Shown here: one piece after another, positions 46,152 through 55,890 of the stretch
Numbering within the stretch: position 1 is the first letter of the stretch
Layout: the number at the start of each line of letters is the position of its first letter
Assembly: GCA_048594725.1 (NCBI GenBank)
Contig: JBMDXA010000115.1
Location: 62,001-126,000 of the forward strand
Origin: JAFDZV01 sp048594725
GTDB lineage: Bacteria; Bacteroidota; Ignavibacteria; OLB7
Length of the DNA stretch: 64,000 bases
Reading direction: 5' to 3'
Translations under genes and position numbers: made by a program
Notes under the pieces: generated by a model
What the model was told of the DNA's origin: nothing
Seen by the model: the letters and a program-made list of their open reading frames with translations, nothing else
The model's database searches: none

Positions 46152-46580
46152 ATGAGAAGAAATCACTATCGCCCGATGCCGTCGCTTCTGCTGGCGGCTA
46201 TGATGATGATATTCATCGCGGCCACGAACAGAACGAGCGCGCAACAGAGTCCCAACTGTTGTAGCTACACCGTCATCGTCCATGGTCTGAGCGGCACCTG
46301 CAGCCAGACTCCGATTTCCGTGTCGATGATCTGGAACTGCTCTCCGCTGGTCATCACAAGCGCGAGCTATACCGGCAACGGTACCTATAACACCCCGCTC
46401 AGCTCTCTTCCCCTTCCTCCTTGCCCATCGGCCTGTACGGTGCTCGGTATCTCGCTCGACGGCATCAACTACATCCCGCCGGGACACAACAGCAGCTTCA
46501 ACGTGAATGGCTGCTGCCTGCATGCCAGCACCGGATTCGATGCGGCCGGATGCATCGTCGTCAAGATATCCAGGTGCTGA
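46152..46580 (+). CDS. Small secreted 10-cysteine protein, paralogue 2
   Basis: 142 residues. ATG 46152 gives MRRNHYRPMPSLLLAAMMMI, a signal peptide cut near TSAQ. The cysteine pattern matches paralogue 1: PNCCSYTV, GTCSQ, WNCSP, PPCPSACT, NGCCLH, AGCIV, SRC. Shared wording includes SYTGNGT and GISLDGINYIPPG. The two copies are clearly a tandem duplication. A strong hairpin follows at 46648-46677. Function unknown. Confidence 0.8.
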   Translation: MRRNHYRPMPSLLLAAMMMIFIAATNRTSAQQSPNCCSYTVIVHGLSGTCSQTPISVSMIWNCSPLVITSASYTGNGTYNTPLSSLPLPPCPSACTVLGISLDGINYIPPGHNSSFNVNGCCLHASTGFDAAGCIVVKISRC

Positions 46581-46647
46581 TTCCCCCCGGGAGGCGCCGC
46601 ACAGAGCAGTGCTCACGGAGGCATTGAGCCACATTATCCGCAACGCG

Positions 46648-46677
46648 CACAAGCCCGGACCACCATCCGGGCTTGTG
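46648..46677 (+). terminator. Hairpin terminator after the 10-Cys genes
   Basis: A 12-bp perfect stem CACAAGCCCGGA/TCCGGGCTTGTG around CCACCA, 67 bp after the second stop. The tail TGCTATTTCAC is only weakly T-rich, so termination efficiency is uncertain. Confidence 0.65.
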
Positions 46678-46717
46678 TGCTATTTCACGGGTTTCCAGCC
46701 CCCTGCCATACGCGGTG

Positions 46718-46870
46718 CTACTCAGCCAGCACCTGAATCTCGATAGGAGCCACCTGCACGTCATCAAGGCGGAGCACCAGCGTGTATGTGCCTGGGCCGG
46801 CAAGGAGCGATTCCCCCATGGACGACCAGCTCATGGACACCGTCTCGCCAGGTGGGAGGTTCCTGCACTC
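46718..46870 (-). pseudogene. C-terminal remnant of a secreted/Ig-like (BsuPI-type) protein
   Basis: The minus frame reads NLPPGETVSMSWSSMGESL, then LAGPGTYTLVLRLDDVQVAP and IEIQVLAE before a stop. This looks like the end of a BsuPI-like Ig domain (PGE...PGTYT pattern). It is closed upstream by an in-frame TAG at 46871-46873 and has no start. A degraded gene end is the simplest reading; the domain name is tentative. Confidence 0.4.
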
Positions 46871-47041
46871 CTACGTGCCCAGGCAGAAGTTTCCTGACAT
46901 TTCTGATCGGCCAGCTGGCCTGACAGGGGCGCTTTGCGCCATAACGCCAGGAAACATATGCCCAGGTACTTGCGCCTCTTGCTACACCACTCCCGGCTCA
47001 CTATAACGTGGGCCTGCGGTAGATCGGGCCGGCTACAGAGA

Positions 47042-50000
47042 TCACTTCTGCAACCATCCTGACACCTCCACGCCCGTCTTGCTGTCGTTCATATTGTACG
47101 GGAACAGAGCCGTGTACGAAAGCCTGTTCTTCCCCAGTATGCGAAGCCCGTTATGGATGGGGTCCTGGAACAACGCCCCCTGCTTCCCTCCATATCTGAA
47201 GATGCTGAAGCTGCCTCCGAATTGCGGGCTGCTGTAGGTGGCTCGAAGCCCCAGTATTCCGAAGTTCAGATCCTTGTTCAGCCCGATGGTTTTATATACC
47301 CCTTCCGGATTATTCGGGTTGAATCTGGGACTTTCCGGTCCTGATCTATTCGCCTTGTCCGGAATGCCGGTGATATCGACGAAGAACAGTTCAAGGCCGA
47401 ACGTCTCGTTGCGCCCTCTCCCCATTTTTACTCCCAGCGATCCGGTTCCGGTGATTCCGTAATCGGTCCCCCCGCCCCAGTGCGGGGGATCGCCAAAATC
47501 ATTGAACATGTTGAAGCCGATATTGACCCCTCCTACATCGCCGCGCAGCAGGATACCGCCGGTCCGGTTCGAGAGTTCCTTCATGCCCCCGGTGAACTTG
47601 TTGTAGTTCAGCGCATATCCCACCCCGGCGAACCAGTCTCCTCCATCCGGGTTGAAGAAGGACATGCCGCCGCCTGTTGAATTCGATCCCAGCAGATTAC
47701 TGTTATCTCCATGACCGATCATCCCATAGGCTTGGAAGTTGAAGAATTCGCCGCTGCCGGTTGTATTGTTATACATTTTCGAGAAGCCGGTCATGGTGAC
47801 ATTGACGCCGAACTCGGCGCTGACATACTTGCCGGGGATTGCCGCAAAGACGCTGCCGGTAACGCTGACGCTGTTGGTAAGCCCGCTCAGCAGGCCGCTT
47901 ATTCTGAGACCGGCATTAATGGACGGATCTCCGGGCTCCGACCCCTTCCCCGTGGGATCGGTATGCCTGACGGGATTATCCCTGGCGTAGACGAAGAGGT
48001 TGTTTCCATCCATCAATCCGGCGGGATCGCAATTCAGCCACCGTCCCAGCCACGCCACGTAATAGCGTGCGCTGTGGTAGTACAATCCGCTCTCTTCATC
48101 CCGCTCCTTGCCGGTATATCGGTAGCGCTTCGATGTATCGGTCTGGCTGCGCACGGCCTGATAGGATGTGCTGCCGTAGGGAAAATATTCCTCGTACGAT
48201 AGTATCCCTCCCGCATCATCCAGCTCCAGACTCGCCGATCCGAGATGATTGCCGAACTGATAGCGGATCAGCTGTACAGGGGCCAGATCGCTCCCCAGCG
48301 TGCGGGTTTCCACCAGCGCGATCCGCTTCTTGTCGTCCATCACATGCAGCGTCTCGCGCTCCAGCGTGATGCCGCCGCCGGTATACTCGTGGTAGATCTC
48401 GAACGTGCCGAGATATATCCGCTCGGACTTCCGTGTCGGCGTCACATTCGCCGGGGCCTGGTTTTCGGTCACCTTCCGTACACGCTCTCCCGATGTATCG
48501 TAGACATAGTAGGTGGTTTCCGGCGTATTGCCGCCGGCGCTGGCCTGCCGCGAGGTGGCGTGAAGCCTGTCGTGGTGATCCCAGACCATCAGCGGCAGAT
48601 GCGGCATCCGGGTTATGTTGCCGTGCTCGTCGTGGGTGTAGACGGCGCTGTACGGACCGGCGGGATCATCCCCCGGAAGGCTCGTGCGGCTCAGCCGGTT
48701 GTTCGTCCTGGATGGCTCTATCAGACTGGGCTCGGCATAGGAATAATATCGTGTCCAGCTGCCGCTCTGCACGCGATGGATCATCGCGAGGATATTTCCC
48801 ACCGCGTCGTAATCGTACCGCTCCGTGTAATTCGCCATGGCATTGCCATCGCCGGCATGAAGCAGGCCGGTACGGGGCAGATCGGTGTCGCCCGGCTGCG
48901 CAGGAGATGCCAGGCCGCCACCGGGAGCCTGCCCCAGATGCTCGCGCCCTGTGGCTTCTATCAGCCTGTAGACCGCATCGTACGTGTAGGACGCGCTCGG
49001 CTCCACCCGCTGGTTGCGGAAGAAGACCACGTTCTGGATATCGGCATCATCCCTGATATGCATGATGTTGCCGGAGGGATCATAGGTGTACGCCAGATCC
49101 TGCACCACACGCTCGCTGGCCGGGAAGGATGCGGGCCGCACCGAGGTAAGGCGGATCATCCTGAACGTATCGCGATCGTAGCTGTACCCGGTCTGCACCC
49201 CGTTGCCATACTCGATCAGCGTGCGCCGCCCCTTCGCATCGTAGTCGATATCGGCCACGAAGGTGGTGGAGGCGCTGGCACCACGGAGGTTGACCTCCAC
49301 CTTTTCCAGCAGGCTGGCTTCGTTGTACGCCGGACGGATGATGCTGTTGTCGGGCGTGGCAAGGGTTACCGGACGGTTGAGCGCATCGTAGCTGGTGCGG
49401 CTGGTATAAAGGGGTGTTTCCAGCGGCACGGTAGCAGCCCAGTCGAGCGCCACCTTGTACTCCCGTGCAAGCTGGCGCACGCTCTTCAGCAGATTGCCTT
49501 TGAAGTCGTACTCCTCGCTGGTGACGATGCCGGCCTGATCGCAGACCTGAAACACCTTGCCGCGCAGATTGGCGGCTTCAGGGCCGGGCCGGGTTTCGCC
49601 GTAGATCGTCAGTTCCACCAGCAGTTCCGATCCGGAGCCCTGGCGCAGATGAATCTCCAGCGGCCGCCGCAGCGCATCATACGCCGTGCGGAACCGATGC
49701 CCCCTGCTATCCCAGACGTACACCGGCTTGCCGGTTACATCCTTCAGCATCCACCGCTCCCCCGCCTCCATGCTGGTCTGGCGGATACGGTTGGCCGGCG
49801 CGCGCTGGTTCCTCTCCTCGTCGTTCTCCTCCTTCTCGGGTCCCGCCATGCTATAGTGGTAGCGCATGACGATGCGATCCCCGGCATCGATCACCTCGCG
49901 CTCGTTCCCCTCGATATCGAACAACACGCGTGTAGGGTAGAACTCCTCGATCGGAGGATCGGCCGGAGGAGAATCGCTCCGCTTGAACCTGTTGTGCGAT

Positions 50001-53000
50001 ATGGTGAGGAAGGTCCTCCCGAGCGAATCGAGATGGGATGTGACGGGCGTGGCGGCGTGCACGGCGGCCTTCCGGGCCGCGGTCTGTTCCTCCGCTCCCA
50101 GATCTCCCCCCTGGCGCCGTGCATACCATGTGGGGAGATAGCTGGCAGCCGAGAGGCGGCCGAAGAAATCCCCCACATCGGGATCGGCCGAGGGATCGGC
50201 TACCAGAACGGTGTCGTTGGTATCCCAGGTCTGCTGCCGCCATCCATCGAACACCACCTTCTCCCAGGTATGATTGGGATGGAGGGTGCCCGCAACCCGC
50301 CCGACGGGATCATAGAAGATGACCGGGCTGACGCCGATGCGAACGTCGAACTCGAAGCGATGGGTATCGGTGAAAAAGGGCTCGTAGCTGCGAACCGCCT
50401 TCCCCTTGTTGTTGAAGACCGTCCACCCCTTTCCCACCCAGCGCGGGTCAGCATCGTAGGCGGTCATCTCGGGCCGGCCATCGGTGTCCAGGATGATGTC
50501 CCCCTGCGGGTCCCGTTCCGGAACCGGCCCCGGCTCCGCCCCGATCTTCTTCTGGATCTCCCGGCCGAAGCCGTCGGAATAGGAGAAGGTGATCTGAATC
50601 CCCACGCCTCCCGGCGGCACCGGATCGCTTGCATGGGTGTGGCGGGCAAGCGTGGCGGCGAACGCGGGGGACTTCCGCTCCGGGTCGGGCTCGCGCCAGT
50701 ACTGCATAAGATCGTAGACGATACGGGTGGTGGCATCGCCCAGCAGTGCGGGGGCGGTCCCTTTCGGATCGGCAAGGAACTGGTCTATCTCCGTCTGGGT
50801 CAGGTTCGGGCGGAATGTGCCTGCCAGCCGGTCGCCGGGAACCGGGGTATCCTCCGGCTTGCCCATCACCGCGGTACCGGCCACCATGCCGAGAGCATCG
50901 AACGCGGCGGCCGAGCGATTGCGATTCGGGTCCATCACCAGAGCCGGTTGCAGCACTCTGTAGTCGTTGCCACGCAGTACAAGCGGCTGGTCCGGATCGA
51001 TGTTCCGCTCACCGGCAGTGGTACGGTTGCCGAGCGGGTCGCGGATTTCCTCCACCAGCAGATCATAAGGCTCGTAGCGAACAGCCGTGACGGCGCCGAA
51101 CGGATCGCGATAGCGTCCGGGGAGAAAGAAATGCTGCGCGGCATAGGCCAGTTCCTGTGCCGCTGTGTGGCCGATGGCGGGGGAATAGAAGAGGCGATTC
51201 GAGGGAATCCACCAGTGTCCGTCACCGTCCAGATCCAGGTACCCGCCACGATCGGCGGTCGCTCCCGCCGGCACATCGGCCGGAAGGACTGCGGCGGGAA
51301 CGGGGATGAGATTCTCCGGCGGCAGAGCCGGACGCGGACGCTGAAAGACCTCCGCGAGCAACCCCGGCGTGAACGCCAGCGTGCAGGTATTCCCCGGCAG
51401 CGCCATCGATTCCACTGTTCCCAGCGGGAGAAGCGCCAGCGGATCATTCTGCGCGGTTCCGAGATCATCGGGCCTGTAGAGGGTGCGAACGCACTCTATC
51501 ATACGCCGCTCCCTCCCGCCGCCGGGGGCCATCTCATAACCGATCTCGCCGTCGAAGATAGGATCGAGAGCACCGCCAGGGCCGGGCACTACGAGATCGG
51601 AGCGTTGGAACCGCCCTGCCGCGCCGGAGGGAACGTAGCCGGTCAGTTCGTAGGTACGGCTGCTGCTGGCAAGCGGCACGCGATACGCATCGTCCTGATC
51701 GATCGCGTTGGTGGTTTCGTTCTCGGCATAGATGACAAGCGTGGCGGCCTGCCGGTCCCGGTCGGATTGCATGGGAAGGCCGGCATCGGGCTGGCGGCGT
51801 CCGTAGCCGATGGAGGCGGACTTCAGGACGGTACCGAAATCATCGAGCTCCAGAGTGAGTTCATGGCTGATGCGAGGATCGGCCGGATTGCGCTCATAGT
51901 TGTAGCTGAGCGATTCTCCGGAATGCGTGAAGAAGACCGCATGACGGTTCTCCCCCTTCGGCTGCACACGCCGGATGATGAAGTTCTGTTCGCTGACCGT
52001 GTACGGGTGGCTCTGCCTGGCGCTCCCATCCAGGGCATAGACCTCCTGGCGGAGCATGGAGCCCTTGAGCGCGCGGCAGGCTTCCCGCTCCTCATCAAGG
52101 GTCAGCCCGAGCGGAAGAACCGTGTCCGGCAGGAGCAGATCACGTGCCTGCGCATCACTCAATCCCGGCTCCCGGTAATACTCTCCGGCGTCGGCACCGT
52201 TCAGAAGCCCGGCGAAGAAGTTGGAGATGCGGTCGCGGCCGATATAGGCACCGGTATGATACCAGGTGCGGGTGAGAACAGGGGGCACATGAGACGACTG
52301 ATCGACGTTCGATCCTGATGGGAACTCCCCTGCGGCATCCAGCGCAGCGAATTCCTCGGTATCCCATTGCTCCACCATCCCGAATCCCCGGAACTCGCGA
52401 TCCTCGCCGTCGAAATATCCATGATGATAGGCATACCGCGTGACGAAGCGGTTGCCGCTGATGCGATCCCGCGTCTCGACACGTTCCACCACATGAACCG
52501 GGAAGGAGATCCGGGTGATCCAGGGTTTCCCCGCAAATTTATCCTCCAGGTAGAACTTCGTGGAAGGAGCATAGGAGATACGCGTCTCCGCGCCGAGGTT
52601 GTTGTTCATCCCGACCAGCAGATACGGTTTCTCTCCCCCCATCAGATCGATATAGCGCATCGGACGCGCCGCAGCGCCGGGCAGCTTCGACGACCAGACA
52701 AGACAGACAGTACCGTTGCCGAGCAGGTCAACCGTGGTCACCGAAGAGAGATCATCGGTCTGGGGGAATGTCTTCAACCGCCGCGGGGCACTCCAGATAT
52801 TCCCCGATTCATTGAAGTAGAGGCGGATGCCGTCGGCGCCGATGTAGATGATGTCGTTGGTGCCGGAACCATTGATATCGGCCAGCCGGATACGGCGCTG
52901 GTTGAACTGCTCCGGCATATCGAACCAGGGGGCATTATCCATCACCACTCTGGCGCCGAACCTGCCGTAGCCCAGATTGGGCCAGTAACAGACCTCGCCG

Positions 53001-54823
53001 TTGCGCACCCGTACCAGATCGGTAAGGCCATCGCCGCACATATCGGCCAGATAGATCGATTGCTCCGCATTGGCGAACACGAGCCTCGGCCCCTTCTCCT
53101 CATCGAGCGCCTGACGCACCTTCTCGGCCGGACCGAAGCCCTCCTCGGCAAGCGACGGATACCAGGTAAACACCTCATCCTCGGTGATGAGCACGTCGGC
53201 ATGCCCATCGCCGGTAAGATCCACGAACTTCAGATTCGGGTCGCTCCAGGAGAGGTTGGGACGGGATTTGAAGGGGACGAACGGCTCCCAGTCCGCATCG
53301 CAGGTCCGCTCGAAGAATCCGGGAACCGGTTCATCGAACTGCACCACGTCGAGCTGGCCGTCTCCGGCCAGATCCAGGAACTGGGCTCCCCCGGCCAATG
53401 TCACCGCCGGCTTTGTTCTGAGAAGCTCCAGAGGACCGAACCGTGCGGCTACATCCCCATCGCTATTGCGGTAATTGACGGCACTGAAATTCCGTTTATA
53501 GAACCACCCCTCCCCCTGCTCGGTAAAAATGCCGGAGATCCCCTCGCCATCCAGATCGACCCATTGATAGGACGACTCGTCAAGGCCGCAGGGGAGATTT
53601 CTGAGACTTTCCGGATCGACTTCCCGTACGGTTTCATCCACCTCCGCTCTTGTATACAGGAATTCGAGCGGCGGGAACGAGCGCTTGAGATAATTCCCTG
53701 CGGCTGCGTCCCAGACATATCCCGATTGCGTGGCGGCGGCCATGAACGATGCGGCCGGCTCCTCCAGGTAGGTGAAGTCGGTGGAGCGGACCAGATACGG
53801 ATCGATCGCAAGCTCGGCGAAGTGATGGAACATCAGAACACGCCGGCAGAGCCGGTAGGTTCGCACCTCGAACCCGGCGCGATGCACCGAGAAAGGATCA
53901 CGCCGGCACTCCCACGCCCCCGTATCATCCGGCGCCGGAGCGTCCGGATGGTGCTCGCCGTAATCGAAGATCACTTCGAAGGCCCAGTCGGAGCGGAGCG
54001 AGAGATCCTCCCCTGGCTGGCGCGGCGTGCCGTTGCCGTAGGCGATGCGCTTCAGATAGCGATTGGCCGAACGGCTCGTGCCGGTGCGGTTGTTCTCATG
54101 GGCCTGCGCCTCATCGACGCCATCGGAATTCTCCTCCTTGTACTGGTAGATGACCGCGTTTCCCTTGTCATCATACCGCTCGCAGATCAGCCAGCTGAAG
54201 ATCCGTGCGGGGTGTGCCGGATCGGGGTCGCCCGGATCGAAGATCCTGGAATTATTATCCTTTCCATACAGCGTGGTGATGTTGTCGCGGCTGATGGAGC
54301 GCCAGTGGGTCTCCCCGGTACCGGTATCGGTCCACCGCTCGATGCGGGAGAAAAGCCCCTCGATTCTGGGACGGTACCGTTGAATGCTGTAGGTGATCGC
54401 CCCGACAGTACGGACGACCGGGGGAAGACGCTCCGCATCGCTATCGAGCACGGGGACCAGATCCTCCGCATCGGAGAGGATGAACGTATCGGATTCCTCC
54501 GCATCCAGATACCGGGGAAGCCCCTTATCGGTTTTGCGGGTGATGGAGGGAAGCCCGAGATGCCACCCGATCCCGAACGGGCCGTTGCCGGCTCCTGAAT
54601 CGTATGCAAGAGAAAGCTCCGGCCCGAAGCCGGAGCGCCCTGGGCTGATGGCGATCGGTACCGTCAATGAGCCGGTGCCGGTAACGGGATTTGCCGCGAA
54701 TTTCTCCCCGATACCACGGATTGCGCCTCCTCCCTTTGGAAGAGTGATAGCCGGAGCCGATACCGATGGCTTCTTATTGCCATCATCACTGGGAGCGGAC
54801 TCCTTACGGGAAAGCTCTGCCAT
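47042..54823 (-). CDS. TcB-TcC-like fusion: SpvB / toxin-complex / RHS giant protein
   Basis: 2593 residues. ATG 54823 (MAELSRKESAPSDD) follows GTGAGGAGTTCCTC; the open frame continues to 55159, but that part is Cys/Arg-rich and overlaps the divergent gene. The N terminus is an SpvB domain (LPKGGGAIRGIGEKFAANPV; GPFGIGWHLGLPSITRKTDK). Next come FG-GAP-like and TcdB-middle regions with Gly-Asp repeats (DLTGDGHADVLITEDE; GSGTNDIIYIGADGIR), then RHS/YD repeats. The RHS core ends RYYVAWLGRWLNCDPAG then DGNNLFVYARDN and PVRHTDPTGKG, the aspartyl self-cleavage region of TcC. About 300 variable residues follow. Tc B and C proteins form a shell that holds a toxin. No TcA subunit or signal peptide is seen. 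Confidence 0.92.
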   Translation of the reverse strand: MAELSRKESAPSDDGNKKPSVSAPAITLPKGGGAIRGIGEKFAANPVTGTGSLTVPIAISPGRSGFGPELSLAYDSGAGNGPFGIGWHLGLPSITRKTDKGLPRYLDAEESDTFILSDAEDLVPVLDSDAERLPPVVRTVGAITYSIQRYRPRIEGLFSRIERWTDTGTGETHWRSISRDNITTLYGKDNNSRIFDPGDPDPAHPARIFSWLICERYDDKGNAVIYQYKEENSDGVDEAQAHENNRTGTSRSANRYLKRIAYGNGTPRQPGEDLSLRSDWAFEVIFDYGEHHPDAPAPDDTGAWECRRDPFSVHRAGFEVRTYRLCRRVLMFHHFAELAIDPYLVRSTDFTYLEEPAASFMAAATQSGYVWDAAAGNYLKRSFPPLEFLYTRAEVDETVREVDPESLRNLPCGLDESSYQWVDLDGEGISGIFTEQGEGWFYKRNFSAVNYRNSDGDVAARFGPLELLRTKPAVTLAGGAQFLDLAGDGQLDVVQFDEPVPGFFERTCDADWEPFVPFKSRPNLSWSDPNLKFVDLTGDGHADVLITEDEVFTWYPSLAEEGFGPAEKVRQALDEEKGPRLVFANAEQSIYLADMCGDGLTDLVRVRNGEVCYWPNLGYGRFGARVVMDNAPWFDMPEQFNQRRIRLADINGSGTNDIIYIGADGIRLYFNESGNIWSAPRRLKTFPQTDDLSSVTTVDLLGNGTVCLVWSSKLPGAAARPMRYIDLMGGEKPYLLVGMNNNLGAETRISYAPSTKFYLEDKFAGKPWITRISFPVHVVERVETRDRISGNRFVTRYAYHHGYFDGEDREFRGFGMVEQWDTEEFAALDAAGEFPSGSNVDQSSHVPPVLTRTWYHTGAYIGRDRISNFFAGLLNGADAGEYYREPGLSDAQARDLLLPDTVLPLGLTLDEEREACRALKGSMLRQEVYALDGSARQSHPYTVSEQNFIIRRVQPKGENRHAVFFTHSGESLSYNYERNPADPRISHELTLELDDFGTVLKSASIGYGRRQPDAGLPMQSDRDRQAATLVIYAENETTNAIDQDDAYRVPLASSSRTYELTGYVPSGAAGRFQRSDLVVPGPGGALDPIFDGEIGYEMAPGGGRERRMIECVRTLYRPDDLGTAQNDPLALLPLGTVESMALPGNTCTLAFTPGLLAEVFQRPRPALPPENLIPVPAAVLPADVPAGATADRGGYLDLDGDGHWWIPSNRLFYSPAIGHTAAQELAYAAQHFFLPGRYRDPFGAVTAVRYEPYDLLVEEIRDPLGNRTTAGERNIDPDQPLVLRGNDYRVLQPALVMDPNRNRSAAAFDALGMVAGTAVMGKPEDTPVPGDRLAGTFRPNLTQTEIDQFLADPKGTAPALLGDATTRIVYDLMQYWREPDPERKSPAFAATLARHTHASDPVPPGGVGIQITFSYSDGFGREIQKKIGAEPGPVPERDPQGDIILDTDGRPEMTAYDADPRWVGKGWTVFNNKGKAVRSYEPFFTDTHRFEFDVRIGVSPVIFYDPVGRVAGTLHPNHTWEKVVFDGWRQQTWDTNDTVLVADPSADPDVGDFFGRLSAASYLPTWYARRQGGDLGAEEQTAARKAAVHAATPVTSHLDSLGRTFLTISHNRFKRSDSPPADPPIEEFYPTRVLFDIEGNEREVIDAGDRIVMRYHYSMAGPEKEENDEERNQRAPANRIRQTSMEAGERWMLKDVTGKPVYVWDSRGHRFRTAYDALRRPLEIHLRQGSGSELLVELTIYGETRPGPEAANLRGKVFQVCDQAGIVTSEEYDFKGNLLKSVRQLAREYKVALDWAATVPLETPLYTSRTSYDALNRPVTLATPDNSIIRPAYNEASLLEKVEVNLRGASASTTFVADIDYDAKGRRTLIEYGNGVQTGYSYDRDTFRMIRLTSVRPASFPASERVVQDLAYTYDPSGNIMHIRDDADIQNVVFFRNQRVEPSASYTYDAVYRLIEATGREHLGQAPGGGLASPAQPGDTDLPRTGLLHAGDGNAMANYTERYDYDAVGNILAMIHRVQSGSWTRYYSYAEPSLIEPSRTNNRLSRTSLPGDDPAGPYSAVYTHDEHGNITRMPHLPLMVWDHHDRLHATSRQASAGGNTPETTYYVYDTSGERVRKVTENQAPANVTPTRKSERIYLGTFEIYHEYTGGGITLERETLHVMDDKKRIALVETRTLGSDLAPVQLIRYQFGNHLGSASLELDDAGGILSYEEYFPYGSTSYQAVRSQTDTSKRYRYTGKERDEESGLYYHSARYYVAWLGRWLNCDPAGLMDGNNLFVYARDNPVRHTDPTGKGSEPGDPSINAGLRISGLLSGLTNSVSVTGSVFAAIPGKYVSAEFGVNVTMTGFSKMYNNTTGSGEFFNFQAYGMIGHGDNSNLLGSNSTGGGMSFFNPDGGDWFAGVGYALNYNKFTGGMKELSNRTGGILLRGDVGGVNIGFNMFNDFGDPPHWGGGTDYGITGTGSLGVKMGRGRNETFGLELFFVDITGIPDKANRSGPESPRFNPNNPEGVYKTIGLNKDLNFGILGLRATYSSPQFGGSFSIFRYGGKQGALFQDPIHNGLRILGKNRLSYTALFPYNMNDSKTGVEVSGWLQK

Positions 54824-55141
54824 GAGGAACTCCTCACGAATACTATGGTGGTGTAACTTCGGGTCTGGTGGTTCCACTCGATAACCCGCCGGGATAGCGG
54901 CATCGAGAAACTGGCGGTAATGATACCACAATGGCGGTACGTCTGTCAAGAAGAAACACGCTGGAAAGGAGCGCGGCGGCCCGCAGGCTCCCCTGGCCGG
55001 TCCCGGCATAGCGCGCAACTCCCACAGCCGTTCACACCGGCATGCCCCGCCCCCTCTTGCGTACAGCATGCACATCGCGGACGAGCCGGCCTTGCTGCCT
55101 GCACGGAAGTGGCACGCGATATGGACACAGCGAGAACCATT
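54824..55141. other. Divergent intergenic region between the RHS fusion and the DUF4385 gene
   Basis: 318 bp. Frames on both strands are open but Cys/Arg/Pro-rich and uninformative. It should hold both promoters; none is clear. Confidence 0.4.
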
Positions 55142-55645
55142 ATGCCCAGAACAACACAAGCAGCCGGGCGCAGGCCGTCATATCTGGATTTCGACAAGGC
55201 CAGCTACCCCTGGAAGCCGGACATTGATTATCGCGCCCATCCCGAGGAATATCGTGTGGGAAAAGGCGAGCAGGGCGTGCTGATATGCGAGCCCTATAAA
55301 AGTGAGATCGGGCAGCACTGGCGGTTCAAAACCCCGGAGATCGCCAGAGCAAGCAGCGCGAAAATACTGGCGATGTTCCGCAAGTACCTGCGCGGCAACG
55401 ACTTTGTCGGGGCCGACATGGCCCGGAAGTATTTGCAGATGGGATACACGCGAGCGCGCCGGTATGCCAACTACAAGGGGGGCAGAAAGTATGACAAGGA
55501 TCAGGACTATGCTTTGAAGGAGCGTGGCACCGGGGAGGAGCAGAAGGCCGTGAGCGCGGAGATCTTTTACAACGCCTGGAAGACCGCCGAGGCCACCCCG
55601 CGCTATATCGCACGAAAGGCCGCATGGAAGGAAACCTACGGATAG
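55142..55645 (+). CDS. DUF4385 family protein
   Basis: 167 residues. Wording such as DYRAHPEEYRVGKGEQGVLI, EPYKSEIGQHWRFKTPEIA, FVGADMARKYLQMGYTRARR and YANYKGGRKYD is characteristic of the DUF4385 family of bacteria and phages. It has no signal peptide or membrane segment and is basic and helical. ATG 55142 (MPRTTQAAG) follows AGCGAGAACCATT; ATG 55121 is an alternative. The family function is unknown. It sits alone between two minus-strand genes. Confidence 0.85.
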   Translation: MPRTTQAAGRRPSYLDFDKASYPWKPDIDYRAHPEEYRVGKGEQGVLICEPYKSEIGQHWRFKTPEIARASSAKILAMFRKYLRGNDFVGADMARKYLQMGYTRARRYANYKGGRKYDKDQDYALKERGTGEEQKAVSAEIFYNAWKTAEATPRYIARKAAWKETYG

Positions 55646-55890
55646 GCTCGTGGAGGCATTCAAGGGCGGCGGGGAGTGCGCACACCCTCCCGTTGCGGCC
55701 GGTAGCCGCCGGCCTGCGGTAGAGAGCAGGGGCAACGGCGCGTTCCGCCGGAACGGTCCGTTGCGGCTGGGGTTCAAGAGCGATGTATTGCCTGCAAACG
55801 CCAGCAGCAGAGGATGAAGATGGCGGCCTATCTCATCCCCTGCTGTTGCTATTTTTTCTACTGGCACAACATCTCTCCGCTCTCGCCAGG

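Noticed and set aside
46581..47041. Immunity gene for the RHS C-terminal domain
   Set aside because: No start-to-stop frame of fitting size follows the RHS stop on the minus strand; only a stop-bounded fragment is seen.
48245..52318. Very long plus-strand open frame of over 1300 codons opposite the RHS gene
   Set aside because: It has no motifs and reads as the Gly/Arg/His-rich antisense of the Tc/RHS coding sequence; high G+C keeps it open.
54824..55159. N-terminal 112-residue extension of the RHS protein
   Set aside because: It is Cys/Arg/Pro-rich with no family match and overlaps the divergent DUF4385 gene; ATG 54823 has a strong binding site.
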